From Bradyrhizobium niftali (GTDB lineage Bacteria > Pseudomonadota > Alphaproteobacteria > Rhizobiales > Xanthobacteraceae): a stretch of 64,000 nt of DNA. Below the pieces are notes generated by a model. That model ran no database searches. It was given only the letters and a program-made list of their open reading frames with translations, and had not been told where the DNA came from. Location of the stretch: positions 124,001-188,000 of the forward strand of contig NZ_SPQT01000013.1 in NCBI RefSeq assembly GCF_004571025.1, in the 5' to 3' direction. The position numbers and the translations under genes were made by a program. Numbering within the stretch: the first letter of the stretch is position 1; each line of letters starts with the position of its first letter. Of the stretch, positions 28,297 to 36,273 are shown one piece after another.

Positions 28297-29337
28297 CTAC
28301 GTCGCGCGGCCCGTCGGTTTCACCGGCGCAAAGGCAATTCCCGACACCAGCACGCGCAGCATGCGCAGCGAGCGCACCCGGCCGTCCCAGGAAATCCGCG
28401 GCAGCGCGCGCAGATTGGTTCGCCCTTCCGCATCCACGATGCCCGGTATGGTCGACACCGCGCTGGCAAAGCCCGCCTCCTCCGCCATCACCACGTGGCT
28501 GCGCCGGAACGAGGCGCGATCGCCGAACGGAAAGGCGAGATGCCTGATCTCGCGGTGGAAGGCCGCTTCCGCAACCACCTTGCCCATCGTCATCTCGCGC
28601 AGCGCCGCGGTGTCCTTCATGTTGGCGAGAACGGGATAGTTCACCGTCGCGCTGCCGATCGTGACGAGCGGATCGGCCGCAAGCTTCGCCAAATCCTCCC
28701 AATCCATCGACGCCTCGCGCGAGATCCTGGCGAGATCGATCCGGTAGCGCGTGCAGAGATCGGCGATCGCAGCCGACACATCCGCCGGCGGCAGCGAGCG
28801 CAGCCAGCTCTCGAGATGCGAGAACAACGCCCGCTTCTCGGCATTATCAGTGACGGTGAAGCGCTGCTCCTTCTCGCCCATCATCAGGCTGATGCGGCTC
28901 TCGCACGCGATCACCTGCTCGAGCCCGAGCCACCAGGCTTCCCCGACGCCATCGGGAAATGCGGTAGGCACATAGATCGTGAACGGCACGGCGTGGCGGG
29001 CCAGCACCGGATAGGCGAACGTGATGAGATCCTTAGGCGCGCCGTCGAAGGTGAGCGCCACGAAGCGCCGCTTCTCCGGCAGCGTCACCGCACGCCGGCA
29101 GACCTCGTCCATGCCGAGAAGGTCGTAGTTCCAGCGCTTCAGCGCCCGAATGGCACGGTCGAGGAATTGCGGCGTGATCTCGCTCTCGCGCAGCGGCTGA
29201 AACCCGCCGCGCCGCCGCGGCCGCACGTGCGCAAAGCGCAGGATGGCGCCGGCCCCACGACTGCGCAGCGCAGCCTGGCCGGTGAACCAGGTCAGCTCGA
29301 GGCGCAGCCGTTCCAGCCATCTGTCGTCGGATGCCAA
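28297..29337 (-). CDS. NodB-fold polysaccharide deacetylase homologue, metal site lost
   Basis: The 346-residue protein follows the rhizobial polysaccharide-deacetylase template throughout. Motif 1, normally TFDDG, reads TFDGA (96-100): the presumed base Asp98 is kept but metal ligand Asp99 is Gly. Motif 2, normally HTVNHP, reads ATVNYP (230-235): both metal-binding His are replaced by Ala230 and Tyr234. Motif 3 (HLAFPFGD) is near normal. It should not bind the catalytic metal and is probably a carbohydrate-binding or regulatory pseudoenzyme. It is divergent from the FemAB-like gene of the EPS locus. Confidence 0.88.
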   Translation of the reverse strand: MASDDRWLERLRLELTWFTGQAALRSRGAGAILRFAHVRPRRRGGFQPLRESEITPQFLDRAIRALKRWNYDLLGMDEVCRRAVTLPEKRRFVALTFDGAPKDLITFAYPVLARHAVPFTIYVPTAFPDGVGEAWWLGLEQVIACESRISLMMGEKEQRFTVTDNAEKRALFSHLESWLRSLPPADVSAAIADLCTRYRIDLARISREASMDWEDLAKLAADPLVTIGSATVNYPVLANMKDTAALREMTMGKVVAEAAFHREIRHLAFPFGDRASFRRSHVVMAEEAGFASAVSTIPGIVDAEGRTNLRALPRISWDGRVRSLRMLRVLVSGIAFAPVKPTGRAT

Positions 29338-29467
29338 TATCCCACCTTCGCGCTCGCCGGCGGCCCGTTCCCTCGTCCATTGTCATTACCCTTTGTTGAC
29401 ATTTCTTTGCAAAGGTCGGCCACAGGCCGAAATACGCATATTTTTGATTTCTCGACAGGTTTCGCGA

Positions 29468-30649
29468 ATGACCATGGCTGCGGCGATGCAAAGCCGGACG
29501 GCAGAAGCGCCAGCGCGGTCGAAAGCGAGCCGCATCGCGCATGTCGATATCGTCCGGGATCCCGGCGAGGCCGAGCCGGTCTGGCGCGCCCTCGAGGAGA
29601 GCGCCCACCTCTTCACGCCCTACCAGCGCTTCGACCTGCTCAGTCCCTGGCAGCGGCTGGTCGGCGGCTGCGATGGCGCGCGCCCCTTCATCGTGATCGC
29701 CCGCGATGCCGAGCGCAGGCCGCTGGTGCTGTTGCCGCTCTCCTTGCGCCAAGGCCACGGGGTGCGCACGGCCTGCTTCATGGGCGGCAAGCATACGACC
29801 TACAACATGGGGCTGTGGAACGCCGAGTTCGCGGCACAGGCCGTCGCCGCCGATCTCGACGCGCTGCTTGCGCCGTTGCGCGAGCATGTCGACGTGCTCT
29901 CGCTGACGCAGCAGCCGCTGCGCTGGGACGATCAGCAGAACCCGTTCGCGCTGCTGCCGCGGCAGAGTGCGATCAACGGCTGCCCGCTGCTGGTGATGGA
30001 GCCGGGCGGCCCGCCCGCATCGCGGATCAGCAACTCGTTCCGCCGCCGCCTCAAGAGCAAGGAGAAGAAGCTCCAGGCGCTCGCCGGCTATCGTTATCAC
30101 CTCGCCACCACCGACGCCGACGTCACCCGCCTGCTCGATTGGTTCTTCCGCGTCAAGCCGGTGCGGATGGCCGAACAGAAACTGCCCGACGTCTTCGCCG
30201 AGCCGGGCGTCGAGCAGTTCGTCCGCAGCGCCTGCCTGTCGCCGCGCGGCGAGGGCCGTGTCATCGACATCCACGCACTCGAATGCGACGACGAGGTGAT
30301 CGCGATCTTCGCTGGCGTCGCCGACGGCCAGCGCTTCTCGATGATGTTCAACACCTACACCATGTCCGAGCACGCCCGCTACAGCCCGGGCCTGATCCTG
30401 ATGCGCTACATCATCGATCGCTACGCCGAGCGCGGCTACCGCTCGCTCGACCTCGGCATTGGCTCGGACGACTACAAGCGGATGTTCTGCAAGGACGACG
30501 AGGACATCTTCGACAGCTTCGTGCCGCTGACCTCGCGCGGCAAGCTTGCGGCAATGGCGATGTCCTCGGTCAGCCACGGCAAGCGGCTGGTGAAGCAGAA
30601 CCAGATGCTGTTCGATCTGGCGCGACGGCTGCGGCAGGCGTTCGGGTAA
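29468..30649 (+). CDS. FemAB/CelD-like GNAT acyltransferase of EPS locus
   Basis: The ATG at 29468 gives 393 residues; the open frame continues upstream into the divergent promoter region. The C-terminal GNAT-like domain shows FRRRLKSKEKKLQALAGY, VDIHALECDDEVIAIFAGV and a block around LDLGIGSDDYKRMFC, typical of BioF2/CelD-type acyltransferases found in cellulose and exopolysaccharide loci. It probably acylates a polysaccharide or lipid-linked sugar; donor unknown. It is divergent from the deacetylase-like gene and convergent with the Wzz-like gene. Confidence 0.83.
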   Translation: MTMAAAMQSRTAEAPARSKASRIAHVDIVRDPGEAEPVWRALEESAHLFTPYQRFDLLSPWQRLVGGCDGARPFIVIARDAERRPLVLLPLSLRQGHGVRTACFMGGKHTTYNMGLWNAEFAAQAVAADLDALLAPLREHVDVLSLTQQPLRWDDQQNPFALLPRQSAINGCPLLVMEPGGPPASRISNSFRRRLKSKEKKLQALAGYRYHLATTDADVTRLLDWFFRVKPVRMAEQKLPDVFAEPGVEQFVRSACLSPRGEGRVIDIHALECDDEVIAIFAGVADGQRFSMMFNTYTMSEHARYSPGLILMRYIIDRYAERGYRSLDLGIGSDDYKRMFCKDDEDIFDSFVPLTSRGKLAAMAMSSVSHGKRLVKQNQMLFDLARRLRQAFG

Positions 30650-30693
30650 TCTCCCGAGTTTTCTCAGACTCTATCGGCTTGCAAGCTGCCCTT

Positions 30694-30836
30694 CCTTCTC
30701 CCCTTGTGGGAGAAGGTGGCGCGAAGCGCCGGATGAGGGGTCTGCATCAGCACATTCAAGTGAGAGTTGGACTCGTGGAGAGTGACCCCTCACCCGCCGA
30801 GCTTCGCTCGGCCCCCTCTCCCACAAGGGGAGAGGG
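30694..30836. repeat. Palindromic intergenic repeat, family E
   Basis: The arms CCTTCTCCCCTTGTGGGAGAAGG and CCCTCTCCCACAAGGGGAGAGGG bracket secondary arms GATGAGGGGTC / GACCCCTCA. This 140-bp nested palindrome sits between two convergent genes and may terminate both. From memory this CTCCCACAAGGGGAGAGG type is widespread in rhizobia. Confidence 0.85.
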
Positions 30837-30844
30837 TAAGAGGC

Positions 30845-33112
30845 CTACGCCGCCACCACGCGCGGCGTGTCCATTGCATCCGACGGCTGTACCGGCCTGC
30901 TCAGCATCGTCACCTCGCTGAAGCCGACGGCCTTGAGCTGCTCGCACATCAGCGTGCGCGCATCCGGCTCCATCGACGCATCGGGCACCACGACGGCGCG
31001 AGCATTGGCCGTCAGCAGCTCCGCCGGAAGGTCGGAGGCGCTGCCGGCGTCGAGCAGCACGTGGTCGTAGGCGCGAAGCAAGGCGTCGATCGCGAGCGTC
31101 ACCCGCGGCGATTGCAGCAGGCTGCGGTCGAAGCCGGGACGGCCGGCCATCACCAGATGCAGCCGCGACAGCTTGTCCCGGGTGATCACCTGGGCGAACG
31201 AGGCTTCGCCCTGCATCAGTTCGGCAAGGCCAGGCGCCGAGGCATCGACGGACACCGCGGCAATCGTCGGCGAGGACGCGGCGAGATCGACCACGACCAC
31301 CCGCGCATCGCGCGCCAGGTGGCGGGCCAGCGTCAGCGCCGACAGCGTGACGGCTTCGCCTGGCGCGGTGCCGAGCACCGTGATCTTTTTTGCCGCCGCG
31401 GCGCGCAGGCTGTCGGCCAGATGCCCGATCTCGGCAAACTCGGTGACACCGACATCGGCCGTCATCTCCGGCTGAAGCGGCGCGGGCCCTTCCATGACCG
31501 GTTCGACGACCGGCTCGACCATCGGCTCGACCATCGGCTGGACGAATGGTTCCTGGCGAACCGCCGCCTGCGTTTGCGCCGGCGCCGGAGCAAAGACAGC
31601 CACGGCGCGCGGCGCGGTCTGGCGCAACAGCTCGCCGGTGACGACGACGCCGGACGAGAGCAGCAGCGTCGCGATCGTCGCAATCAGCACGATCGGAAGT
31701 TTCTTCGGATAGGCCGGCGTGTTCGAGACGACGGCGCGCGAGATGATGCGGCCTTCCGCCGGTGCTGTGTCGATGGTCTCGCGGGTGCTGGCTTCGCGAT
31801 ACTTGCCAAGATACGTTTCCAGCAGGTCGCGCTGCGCCTTGGCCTCACGCTCGAGCGCGCGGAGCTGCACGTCCTGGCCGTTGGTCGACGTCGCCTGCTT
31901 CTTGAGCTGCTCGAGGCTCGTGGTCAGGCCATCGACCCGGCCACCGGCGATGCGCGCATCGCTTTCGAGCGAGCGGGAGATCTTGGCCGCCTCGTCGCGA
32001 ATCTGATTGTCGAGGTCGCCGAGCTGCGCCTTCAGCTCCTTGATCCGCGGGTGATTGCCGAGCAGCGTGGACGACTGTTCGGCGAACTGGGCCCGCAGCG
32101 TGACCCGCTGCTCGGACAGTCGCCGCATCAGCTCGGAGTTCACCACCTCGGACGCCTCGATCGGCTTGCCGCTCTGGAGCATCTCCTTGATCAGCCGTGC
32201 CTTGGATTCCGCATCTGCCCTCATCGAGCGCGCGTTGTTGAGCTGGGTGTTGACCTCGCCCATCTGCTGGTTCGACAGCGTCGTGTTGTTGGTGCCGACG
32301 AAGAGTGACGACTTGGAGCGGAAGTCCTCGACCTTGGCTTCGGCGTCGGAAACCTTCTTGCGCAGATTCTCGATCTCGCCCGCGAGCCATTGGCTGGCAT
32401 TGCGCGCCTGGTCCTGGCGCGCATTCTGCTGGAGCACGAGATAGCCGTCGGCGATCGAATTGGCGACGCGCACGGCGAGATCCGGATCAGCCGACTGGAA
32501 TTCGATCACGATCACGCGCGACTTGTCGACCGCATAGGCCTGGAGGCGCTCGTAATAAGCATCCAGTACGCGCTCTTCCGGCGTCATCGAGAACGGATCG
32601 CGGCCGATGCCGATCAGCGCGGCAAGCGACTTCAGCGGCGAAATGCCTTGCAGCACCGGATCGAATTCGGGCCGCTCCGCAAGCTTGTTCTTCTTGATGA
32701 TCTCGCGCGCGAGATCGCGCGACAGCACGAGCTGGACCTGGCTGGTGACGGCCTCGGGGTCGAGCGCCTGCCGCTCCTCGTTGCTGCGGTCGCTGTTCGG
32801 ACGCAGGAACACGTTCTCGCGGCCATCGATCAGGATACGCGACTCGGACTTGTAGCGCGGCGTCACGAGATTGACGACGGCGACGGAGGCGACCAGCGCC
32901 AGCACCGTCGGCACGATAATCCAGCCGCGCTTGCGCGCAAGCGCGGCACCGAGCGCGTGAAGATCGATGTCGCCGGATTCGCCGGACGCCTGCCTCGTGA
33001 CAACAGGCGCAGGCCTTGCATCAACCTTGGGCTTGGCTTCGGCTTTGGACTTCGAAACAGCCCGCTCGACCACCGCCTTGACCTTGCCGGCACGCCAGAA
33101 CGCTAAACGCAT
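30845..33112 (-). CDS. Wzz/GumC-type polysaccharide chain-length protein with degenerate BY-kinase domain
   Basis: The 755-residue inner-membrane protein has a basic N-terminus, a membrane helix (WIIVPTVLALVASVAVVNLV), a Wzz domain, a long coiled coil (about 200-430), a GNVR-like region, a second helix (about 475-495) and a linker with repeated VEPM units. The C-terminal domain resembles a CpsD/Wzc kinase, but the P-loop reads GTAPGEAVTLS (581-591) without GKT, Walker A' lacks its aspartates, and there is no C-terminal Tyr cluster. It probably sets chain length without autophosphorylation. It is divergent from the glycosyltransferase. Confidence 0.88.
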   Translation of the reverse strand: MRLAFWRAGKVKAVVERAVSKSKAEAKPKVDARPAPVVTRQASGESGDIDLHALGAALARKRGWIIVPTVLALVASVAVVNLVTPRYKSESRILIDGRENVFLRPNSDRSNEERQALDPEAVTSQVQLVLSRDLAREIIKKNKLAERPEFDPVLQGISPLKSLAALIGIGRDPFSMTPEERVLDAYYERLQAYAVDKSRVIVIEFQSADPDLAVRVANSIADGYLVLQQNARQDQARNASQWLAGEIENLRKKVSDAEAKVEDFRSKSSLFVGTNNTTLSNQQMGEVNTQLNNARSMRADAESKARLIKEMLQSGKPIEASEVVNSELMRRLSEQRVTLRAQFAEQSSTLLGNHPRIKELKAQLGDLDNQIRDEAAKISRSLESDARIAGGRVDGLTTSLEQLKKQATSTNGQDVQLRALEREAKAQRDLLETYLGKYREASTRETIDTAPAEGRIISRAVVSNTPAYPKKLPIVLIATIATLLLSSGVVVTGELLRQTAPRAVAVFAPAPAQTQAAVRQEPFVQPMVEPMVEPVVEPVMEGPAPLQPEMTADVGVTEFAEIGHLADSLRAAAAKKITVLGTAPGEAVTLSALTLARHLARDARVVVVDLAASSPTIAAVSVDASAPGLAELMQGEASFAQVITRDKLSRLHLVMAGRPGFDRSLLQSPRVTLAIDALLRAYDHVLLDAGSASDLPAELLTANARAVVVPDASMEPDARTLMCEQLKAVGFSEVTMLSRPVQPSDAMDTPRVVAA
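31495..31546. repeat. Short in-frame tandem repeat in the Wzz-like gene
   Basis: A 12-nt unit close to GGCTCGACCATC is repeated about four times, encoding Val-Glu-Pro-Met/Val repeats in the linker before the degenerate kinase domain. Likely length-variable between strains. Confidence 0.7.
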
Positions 33113-33312
33113 CGAACACTCCCGCAGGGCAACGCCGCCAAGCTACCTCAACCGGGGCGATTACACTTCATTAAGGTTGCCGCTGGGTTAATCGGGCAAT
33201 CCCGCCATCAGCGCACGCGCGCTCGTCACCGTTTGTTAACCACGAGGCCTCTTAATCCGTCTCGATATTTCGACAATTGTTCGGCATTTGCCGTCGAGCG
33301 CTGGTTCAGATC

Positions 33313-34446
33313 ATGCCCCCCTCTCCCGACCGGCCGCTTCGCATCCTGCACGCCGTGCGCGCACCGGTGGGCGGCATCTTCCGCCACATCCTCGACGTCG
33401 CCAACGGCCAGGTCGATCGCGGCCATCATGTCGGGATTCTCGCCGACAGCCTCACCGGCGGCGAGCGCGCCGACAAGACGCTGACCGAGCTCGCGCCGCG
33501 GCTGAAGCTCGGCATGCACCGCATGGCGATCCGCCGCGAGCCGTCGCCCGACGATGTCCTGGTGTGGCTGCGGATGCGGCGGCTGATCGCAAAGCTCAAG
33601 CCGGACGTCATGCACGGCCACGGCGCCAAGGCCGGCGCCTTCATCCGCATGCGGCGGCGCACCGACGACACCATCCGCATCTACACCCCGCATGGCGGCT
33701 CGCTGCACTATCCACTCAACACCGTGAAAGGCGAATTCTACGCGCGGCTCGAACGGTCGTTGATGGGCGCGACCGACCTGTTCCTGTTCGAGAGCGCCTT
33801 TGCCCGCGACACCTATCAGCGCATCGTCGGCACGCCCAAGGGCGTGGTGCATTGCGTCTTCAATGGCGTGACGCCGGAGGAATTCGAGCCTGTTGTCACC
33901 ACCGAGGATGCCACCGACCTTTGCTATGTCGGCGAGTTCAGGCACATCAAGGGCGCGGATCTGCTGGTCGACGCCGTGGCGCGCCTGCACGAAGGCGGCA
34001 AGAAGGTCACCCTCACGCTCGGCGGCGACGGCGAGGAGACGGCAGCGCTGAAGGCGCAGGTCGAGAGGCTCGGCCTCTCCGGCGCGATCCGCTTCATCGG
34101 CCACGTCAAGGCACGCTACGGCTTCTCCAAGGGACGGCTGCTGGTCGTTCCCTCGCGCGGCGATTCCATGCCCTATGTGGTGATCGAGGCGGGCGCGGCC
34201 GGCATTCCCATGATCGCCGCGCGCGTCGGCGGCATTCCAGAGATCTTCGGCACGGAGAGCCCGGCCCTGTTCGCGGCAAGCAACGCCGAGGCGATGGCGG
34301 AGGCGATTGCGGCCGCACTCGCCGATCCGCAGGCGACAGCGCAGCGCGCCTCCGCCTTGCGCAAGCGCATCTCCGCGTATTTCTCCCAGCAGGCGATGGT
34401 TGACGGCGTGATCGCGGGCTATCGCGACGCATTCGCCAATCATTAA
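33313..34446 (+). CDS. Family 4 glycosyltransferase
   Basis: I start at ATG 33313 (MPPSPDRPLRILHAVRAPVG, 377 residues); an upstream in-frame start lacks conservation. The GT-B fold is indicated by GGIFRHILDVANGQ at the N-terminus, HGHGAKAG, YVGEFRHIKGADLLVDAVA and the donor-site block PSRGDSMPYVVIEAGAAGIP, with the glutamate of the E-x7-E motif region. Donor sugar unknown. It is followed closely by the phosphoglycosyl transferase gene, probably one EPS operon. Confidence 0.92.
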   Translation: MPPSPDRPLRILHAVRAPVGGIFRHILDVANGQVDRGHHVGILADSLTGGERADKTLTELAPRLKLGMHRMAIRREPSPDDVLVWLRMRRLIAKLKPDVMHGHGAKAGAFIRMRRRTDDTIRIYTPHGGSLHYPLNTVKGEFYARLERSLMGATDLFLFESAFARDTYQRIVGTPKGVVHCVFNGVTPEEFEPVVTTEDATDLCYVGEFRHIKGADLLVDAVARLHEGGKKVTLTLGGDGEETAALKAQVERLGLSGAIRFIGHVKARYGFSKGRLLVVPSRGDSMPYVVIEAGAAGIPMIAARVGGIPEIFGTESPALFAASNAEAMAEAIAAALADPQATAQRASALRKRISAYFSQQAMVDGVIAGYRDAFANH

Positions 34447-34480
34447 CCATCCTTAAGGCCGCTTTAGAGATTCTTCCGAT

Positions 34481-36112
34481 TTGTCCGATAACGAAGTGCC
34501 CGGGGATGCTCGCCCGGGTGCAATGCTGCGCCGCGGGTTTTTGGAATGGACGTGGACGCCCGTGGAACCGCTCAACGCACGCTCGATGCTCGATGCCGCG
34601 ACCGGTGCCGCGGCGAAGCCGGCTGACCAGCCCTTTGTGGAGCGCCGCCGCCGGCTCTCTCCCGCCGCGCTCGACGTCGTCAACCAGAAGGTCGCCCGCG
34701 CCTATTCGCCGATCGTGATCACCGGAATCGTGCGCCTTGCCGACTTCGCGCTGCTGAGCCTCATCGGCATCGCGGTCTATGTCGGCTACGTCATGCCGCT
34801 GGCCGGCTCCTTCAGCTGGGTCTATCCGGCAGAGATCCTCGCCGTCGCGGTCGCCGCCGTGGTCTGCTTCCAGGCCGCCGACATCTACCAGGTGCAGCTG
34901 TTCCGCGGTCAACTCCGGCAGATGACGCGGATGATCTCGTCCTGGTCGTTCGTTTTCCTGCTGTTCATCGGCATCTCCTTCTTCGCCAAGTTCGGCAGCG
35001 AAATATCGCGGCTGTGGCTTGCCGCCTTCTACGTCCTCGGGCTCGGCGCGCTCTTCGTCGAGCGCCTGGTGCTGCGCTCGCTGGTGCGTGCCTGGGGACG
35101 CGAGGGCCGGCTCGACCGCCGGACCATCATCGTCGGCTCCGACAGTAACGGCGAGCAATTGGTGGAGGCACTGACGGCGCAGGAGGATTCCGACATCCAC
35201 GTGCTCGGCGTGTTCGACGACCGCAACGACAGCCGCGCGCTCGACACCTGCGCCGGTGCGCGCAAGCTCGGCAAGGTCGACGATATTGTCGAGTTCGCCC
35301 GCCGCACCCGCGTCGATCTCGTGCTGTTCGCGCTGCCGATCTCGGCGGAAACGCGCATCCTGGAGATGCTGAAGAAGCTCTGGGTGCTGCCGGTCGACAT
35401 CCGCCTCTCCGCGCACACCAACAAGCTGCGCTTCCGTCCCCGCTCCTACTCCTATCTCGGCGAAGTCCCGACGCTCGACGTGTTCGAGGCACCGATCACC
35501 GACTGGGACCTCGTGATGAAATGGCTGTTCGACCGCCTCGTCGGCGGTCTCGCGCTGCTCGCGGCCCTGCCGGTGATGGGACTGGTGGCGCTGGCGGTGA
35601 AGCTCGACAGCCCCGGCCCGGTGCTGTTCCGCCAGAAACGCTTCGGCTTCAACAACGAGCGCATCGACGTCTACAAATTCCGCTCGATGTACCATCACCA
35701 GGCTGATCCGACGGCCTCGAAGGTCGTGACCAAGAACGATCCGCGCGTGACCCGCGTCGGCCGCTTCATCCGCAAGACCAGCCTCGACGAATTGCCGCAG
35801 CTCTTCAACGTGGTCTTCTCCGGCAACCTCTCCCTGGTCGGCCCGCGCCCGCATGCGGTGCAGGGCAAGCTCCAGAGCCGCCTGTTCGACGAAGCCGTCG
35901 ACGGCTATTTCGCCCGCCATCGCGTCAAGCCCGGCATCACCGGGTGGGCCCAGATCAACGGCTGGCGCGGTGAGATCGACAACGAAGAGAAGATCCAGAA
36001 GCGCGTCGAGTTCGACCTCTACTACATCGAGAACTGGTCGGTGCTGTTCGACCTCGTCATTCTGCTGAAGACGCCGATCTCGCTGCTGACCAAGAACGAG
36101 AACGCGTATTGA
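34481..36112 (+). CDS. WcaJ-type undecaprenyl-phosphate phosphoglycosyl transferase
   Basis: The enzyme attaches the first sugar-1-phosphate to undecaprenyl phosphate. The product has a variable N-terminus, four membrane helices, a Rossmann-like CoA_binding_3 domain (RRTIIVGSDSNGEQLVEAL), another helix, and the C-terminal bacterial sugar transferase domain: SPGPVLFRQKRFGFNNE, VYKFRSM, TSLDELPQLFNV, SLVGPRPH and GITGWAQINGWRGE. The start is uncertain: TTG 34481 and ATG 34523 are both in frame without a strong ribosome site. It begins 34 bp after the glycosyltransferase stop. Confidence 0.93.
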   Translation: MSDNEVPGDARPGAMLRRGFLEWTWTPVEPLNARSMLDAATGAAAKPADQPFVERRRRLSPAALDVVNQKVARAYSPIVITGIVRLADFALLSLIGIAVYVGYVMPLAGSFSWVYPAEILAVAVAAVVCFQAADIYQVQLFRGQLRQMTRMISSWSFVFLLFIGISFFAKFGSEISRLWLAAFYVLGLGALFVERLVLRSLVRAWGREGRLDRRTIIVGSDSNGEQLVEALTAQEDSDIHVLGVFDDRNDSRALDTCAGARKLGKVDDIVEFARRTRVDLVLFALPISAETRILEMLKKLWVLPVDIRLSAHTNKLRFRPRSYSYLGEVPTLDVFEAPITDWDLVMKWLFDRLVGGLALLAALPVMGLVALAVKLDSPGPVLFRQKRFGFNNERIDVYKFRSMYHHQADPTASKVVTKNDPRVTRVGRFIRKTSLDELPQLFNVVFSGNLSLVGPRPHAVQGKLQSRLFDEAVDGYFARHRVKPGITGWAQINGWRGEIDNEEKIQKRVEFDLYYIENWSVLFDLVILLKTPISLLTKNENAY

Positions 36113-36136
36113 GTTTTGTCGTACCCGAGCCTCACG

Positions 36137-36236
36137 GTCATCGCCCGGCTTGACCGGGCGATCCAGTAATCGCCGGCAGTAGAAACTGCCACGAACGGCT
36201 CGGAGTACTGGATGCCCCGCTTTCGCGGGGCATGAC
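36137..36236. repeat. Palindromic intergenic repeat, family B copy 1
   Basis: GTCATCGCCCGGCTTGACCGGGCGATCCAGTA-type left arm and TACTGGATGCCCCGCTTTCGCGGGGCATGAC-type right arm form a composite of two hairpins joined by GATCCAGTA / TACTGGAT. The same design occurs at 39333-39434 and 63418-63538. Confidence 0.85.
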
Positions 36237-36273
36237 GTCGGAAGTTGTGTGCGTGTACGAGTAGCGTGAGCAT

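Noticed and set aside
28495..30921. 808-codon plus-strand frame across the EPS genes
   Set aside because: His/Arg-rich shadow of the deacetylase-like gene and of another frame of the FemAB-like gene; no motif.
31495..31546. Tandem repeat in the Wzz-like gene as a CRISPR-like or regulatory array
   Set aside because: It is in frame and encodes Val-Glu-Pro-Met linker repeats inside the gene.
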